Shown one piece after another: positions 63,541-64,000 of a stretch of DNA of 64,000 bases. Made by a program: the position numbers and the translations under genes. The DNA is from Rahnella aceris (GTDB lineage Bacteria; Pseudomonadota; Gammaproteobacteria; Enterobacterales; Enterobacteriaceae). Location of the stretch: positions 682,001 through 746,000 of the forward strand of contig NZ_JAADJV010000001.1 of NCBI RefSeq assembly GCF_011684115.1. The letters run 5' to 3'. Each line of letters opens with the position of its first letter. Positions within the stretch are counted from its first letter, which is position 1. The notes beneath the pieces were generated by a model. The model was not told the DNA's origin. It saw nothing but the letters and a program-made list of their open reading frames with translations, and searched no databases.

Positions 63541-64000
63541 ATGACGAAATTTCCTCTTCTGAGCAGTAAGATTTCCGGGCTATTACATGGTGCGGATTAC
63601 AACCCGGAACAGTGGCTGGAAAGCCCCGATGTGCTGATTCGCGATGTCGAAATGATGAAAGAGGCGCGCTGTAATGTCATGTCAGTCGGAATTTTTAGCT
63701 GGTCAGCGCTGGAGCCTGAAGAAGGTCATTTTACCTTTGGCTGGCTGGATCAGGTGCTGGACAAATTGCATGAAAATGGCATCTCGGTATTTCTTGCCAC
63801 ACCAAGCGGCGCACGTCCGGCGTGGATGTCGCAAAAGTATCCTGAAGTCCTGCGCGTCGGGCGTGACCGCGTAAAAGCACTGCACGGCGGGCGTCACAAT
63901 CACTGTATGAGTTCGCCGGTGTATGCCGAAAAAGTGCAACTGATGAACAGTGCGCTGGCGAAGCGTTACGCCCATCATCCGGCGGTGATTGGCTGGCATA
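63541..64000 (+). CDS. ganB: Beta-galactosidase GH42, 5' part (runs off window)
   Basis: First 153 codons of a family 42 beta-galactosidase: LLHGADYNPEQWLESPDVLIRDVEMMKEA, NVMSVGIFSWSALEPEEGHFTFGWLD, ISVFLATPSGARPAWM and RHNHCMSSPVYAEKV are typical of the catalytic barrel. The ATG at 63541 has AAGGA upstream and no signal peptide is present, so it works in the cytoplasm on imported galactooligosaccharides. The catalytic Glu residues would lie beyond the right edge. It completes the ganEFGAB order known from Dickeya and Bacillus. Confidence 0.9.
   Translation, partial: MTKFPLLSSKISGLLHGADYNPEQWLESPDVLIRDVEMMKEARCNVMSVGIFSWSALEPEEGHFTFGWLDQVLDKLHENGISVFLATPSGARPAWMSQKYPEVLRVGRDRVKALHGGRHNHCMSSPVYAEKVQLMNSALAKRYAHHPAVIGWH

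Noticed and set aside
1..64000. CRISPR array, insertion sequence, toxin-antitoxin or secretion system
   Set aside because: No regularly spaced repeats, transposase, or paired small toxin/antitoxin genes were found on either strand.

Overview
The window is chromosomal DNA from a gammaproteobacterium of the order Enterobacterales. From 1 to about 33.8 kb the gene order is almost exactly that of the E. coli 21-22 minute region: pepN, ssuBCDAE, pyrD, zapC, ycbX, rlmL, uup, pqiABC, rmf, fabA, ycbZ, matP, ompA, sulA, sxy, yccSF, helD, mgsA, yccT, yccU, hspQ, rlmI, yccX, tusE, yccA, then serT-type tRNA. Protein sequences are clearly diverged from E. coli. That divergence, together with the gan (galactan) and puu clusters, makes a Yersiniaceae genus such as Rahnella or a relative my best guess; there is no rRNA here to prove it.

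Layout. 1-6.3 kb: 3' part of pepN and the sulfonate-sulfur operon ssuEADCB (minus strand). 6.6-17.7 kb: pyrD, zapC, ycbX, the rlmL-uup-pqiABC run and rmf, mostly plus strand. 17.8-23.7 kb: fabA with FabR/FadR-like sites, lonH/ycbZ, matP, ompA with its conserved promoter, sulA with a full LexA box, and sxy. 23.7-33.8 kb: membrane, helicase, rRNA/tRNA modification and stress genes. 34.1-34.6 kb: two identical tRNA-Ser(UGA) genes, each with its own promoter and terminator; synteny with E. coli ends here. 34.6-36.5 kb: a divergent AraC regulator / SDR oxidoreductase pair. 36.7-42.5 kb: a one-permease ABC importer of unassigned ligand followed by a chemoreceptor. 42.5-45.8 kb: a Tat-exported cupin, osmE, the cvrA antiporter and a small unknown protein, with identical sigma-S-like -10 elements in front of osmE and the small gene. 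45.9-52.2 kb: a putrescine utilisation cluster, puuDRB divergent from puuA-puuP, without puuC and puuE. 52.3-52.9 kb: a gene-free stretch holding two inverted copies of a structured repeat. 52.9-57.2 kb: sbcB, yeeA, tmaR and a 2-hydroxyacid dehydrogenase. 57.4-64 kb: a galactan/galactooligosaccharide cluster (malK/msmK-type ATPase divergent from ganEFGA and a truncated ganB) with a LacI-type operator in the divergent promoter region.

How the genes work together. The ssu operon imports alkanesulfonates (SsuABC) and releases sulfite with FMNH2 supplied by SsuE to SsuD. PuuP imports putrescine, PuuA glutamylates it, PuuB oxidises it and PuuD removes the glutamyl group at the end; the aldehyde dehydrogenase step (PuuC) has to come from outside the window. 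GanA cuts beta-1,4-galactan, GanEFG plus the ATPase import the oligomers and GanB trims off galactose.

I found no CRISPR array, insertion sequence, prophage or obvious defence or secretion system. The least explained material is the paired hairpin repeat at 52.3-52.9 kb, the dispersed-type repeat upstream of yccA, the unassigned ABC-transporter/chemoreceptor block, the small protein at 45.6 kb and a possible short reading frame overlapping the puuP start.
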